Part shown: piece after piece, positions 62,706-64,000 of the stretch
Numbering within the stretch: the first letter of the stretch is position 1
Layout: the number at the start of each line of letters is the position of its first letter
Assembly: GCA_914767715.1 (NCBI GenBank)
Contig: OU612069.1
Location: 12,025,387 to 12,089,386 of the forward strand
From: Membranipora membranacea
Taxonomy: Eukaryota; Bryozoa; Gymnolaemata; Cheilostomatida; Membraniporidae
Reading direction: 5' to 3'
DNA: 64,000 bases
Position numbers and translations under genes: made by a program
The notes under the pieces: generated by a model
Seen by the model: the letters and a program-made list of their open reading frames with translations, nothing else
Databases searched by the model: none
What the model was told of the DNA's origin: nothing

Positions 62706-62908
62706 ATAAAAGAAAAGCAAGGGCTCAGCCGGATAGTCCTAAGACTAGAGTGACGGCTGTCCCGATGGTCACCCATGAAGAACACCCACACAAGCCGATA
62801 AGTCGGAGCACGAGTCTGCACATGCGATCACTGTCGAGCATACACCCAAAGGCGCTCAGCCAGACCAGACATGGGATTGTTCCCAGATCCTGTCCAATCT
62901 TCCAAAAG
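62706..62908 (+). CDS. Orphan coding-like exon
   Basis: Between an acceptor-like AATACAG and a GTACCT donor the + strand is open for about 67 codons, reading KRKARAQPDSPKTRVTAVPM and later SRSTSLHMRSLSSIHPKALS. It is richer in GC than its surroundings and its Ser/Arg/Pro content resembles a phospho-regulated cytoplasmic or nuclear region. The start phase (1) does not match cadherin exon 14 (ends phase 2), so it cannot simply replace exon 15. Its end runs into the antisense LINE. It may belong to another gene or a retro-copy. No family is recognised. Confidence 0.3.
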
Positions 62909-63815
62909 GTACCTGTTGTACAGTTTCACAGTGTACAACAGGGACCTCCCACCCCTGTTGTTGTTAGCTTGAATTGTGTTAAGGGCTTTTGATCTCGTAT
63001 CATGGTTATGTTCTGGCAAAAGTTTTAAAATTTCTTCCGTTGGATATGTTTTTAAAAGCAACTTTAATAATCTATATTCAAAAATCACTTTTGAAAGCAT
63101 AATTTTAAGTTTTTCAAAATATGTGGAAACACGTTCTCCAGGTTATATGCGAACATTGACTCTCAAAGCAGCTTTTTGTAAAATTTTTATTAATTTTAAA
63201 TTTGCTTCACAAGCATGGCCCCAGAACTCTATGCTATACATGAGATGGGGATAAAAGAATGTGTAGTAAATATCAGTCAATGTTTTATCATCTAAAAATG
63301 GCCGAACTGCTCTCATCATTAGCAGGTTTAAATGTAGCTTTTTAGCCAACCCTTTGAGGTGCGATTTAAAATCTATATTTGAATCAATGGTTAAACCAAG
63401 AAACTTTGTCTCTCTATTTATTTCAAAATTGAAGAGCCCATCATCAGATTATAGCTTTGGCTATCGTACCGCTTTTTAGGGGCGTTGAATAAAACTTGAT
63501 GGGTCTTCTCATAATTTAATACGAGTCTAATTGAAATGCACCATTGGTTCACTAATTGAAGTTGAGATGCCATCAGCTGGCTATCTGTACTAAGGATATT
63601 GGTATCATCAGCAAATAAGACATAACTCAAATCTGGGGCTGCATAAAGAAGATCATTTATATAGATTAAAAAAAAAGAGGCCCAAGGACTGACCCCTGGG
63701 GCACACCAAGTTTCACAGTCTGTAATTGAGACTTAGTACCATCTAAGGATACAAATTGCTTCCGATTTGTTAAGTAATTTTTAATCTTTGAGTATTTGGA
63801 GTATTGTCCATCTCC
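62828..63815 (-). mobile_element. LINE reverse transcriptase fragment, antisense, broken
   Basis: Minus strand from about 63815: YLTNRKQFVSLDG, then GVPQGSVLGP, then a frame break in a 9-base T run (63668-63676 on the + strand), then IYINDLL and FADDTNIL with the intact catalytic FADD. Further on come NQWCISIRLVLNYEKTHQVL, SIEFWGHACEAN and, near 63100-62900, HDTRSKALN and RGGRSLLYTVKLYN, the typical C-terminal end. At least two frame breaks make it inactive. The 5' half of the element is absent, as in most truncated LINE copies. Confidence 0.9.
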
Positions 63816-64000
63816 TAATCTTGGAGTATTGTTCTTCTCTGTTATTAAATACTTCTGATTACAACTCTAACTTGTTAGAACTTTGTCAAAACAGAGCCAT
63901 CAGGATAATTCTTGGTACCAACTCATTTTTTTCTATCTCAACTGGTCTTGAGATTTTGAATCTTTCCACTCTGGGTGACAGGAGGAGGGCAACTTTTGAT
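63800..64000 (+). mobile_element. Second LINE fragment, sense, running off the window
   Basis: The + strand reads SKYLEYC-like EYCPSPNLGV, then after a frame break LLELCQNRAIRIILGTNSF and STGLEILNLSTLGDRRRATF. This is the C-terminal part of a CR1/L2-like reverse transcriptase. It faces away from the antisense LINE fragment, with the two meeting near 63800. The end lies outside the window. Confidence 0.75.

Overview
This is a window of animal nuclear DNA. It is AT-rich, has long introns with GT-AG borders, tRNA-derived SINEs, LINE fragments and many palindromic (MITE-like) repeats. Two metazoan-type membrane proteins, an SLC6 transporter and a cadherin, show it is a metazoan. The general look suggests a non-chordate, probably marine, invertebrate; I cannot name the species from the sequence. 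There are no bacterial operons and no CRISPR array.

Layout, all three main genes on the + strand. (1) 331-8663: the last five coding exons of a proline-rich then Arg/Asp/Ser-rich nuclear protein of RNA-processing type. The 5' end lies outside the window and a poly(A) signal sits at 8886. Its 6.2-kb last intron carries a SINE, a 60/61-bp tandem array and a decayed LINE. (2) 12790-29971: a complete 16-exon SLC6 Na+/Cl- coupled transporter. The spliced frame closes exactly at 652 aa and is closest in motifs to the GABA/taurine/glycine branch. Intron 3 is packed with nested inverted repeats. (3) about 45737-60217: a complete 15-exon cadherin-family membrane protein of 891 aa, with a signal peptide, about five cadherin repeats, one membrane span and a 290-residue cytoplasmic tail.

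Between and after the genes: 8.9-12.8 kb holds a pre-miRNA-like hairpin, several MITEs and some coding-like debris on the minus strand. 30-45.7 kb is a gene desert with simple repeats and one promoter-like patch (40.66-41.06 kb) that might be the 5' exon of the cadherin gene. 60.2-64 kb holds the cadherin 3' region, a GA-rich tract, one orphan coding-like exon, and two LINE fragments in opposite orientations.

The three genes have no evident functional link; they are ordinary animal neighbours. The most unusual content is structural: a 67-nt hairpin just after gene 1, palindromes nested within palindromes in the SLC6 gene, inverted repeat copies bracketing SLC6 exons 6-9, and a MITE carrying a tRNA-like sequence. 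All exon joins were worked out by hand from reading frame and splice signals and have not been tested against transcripts.
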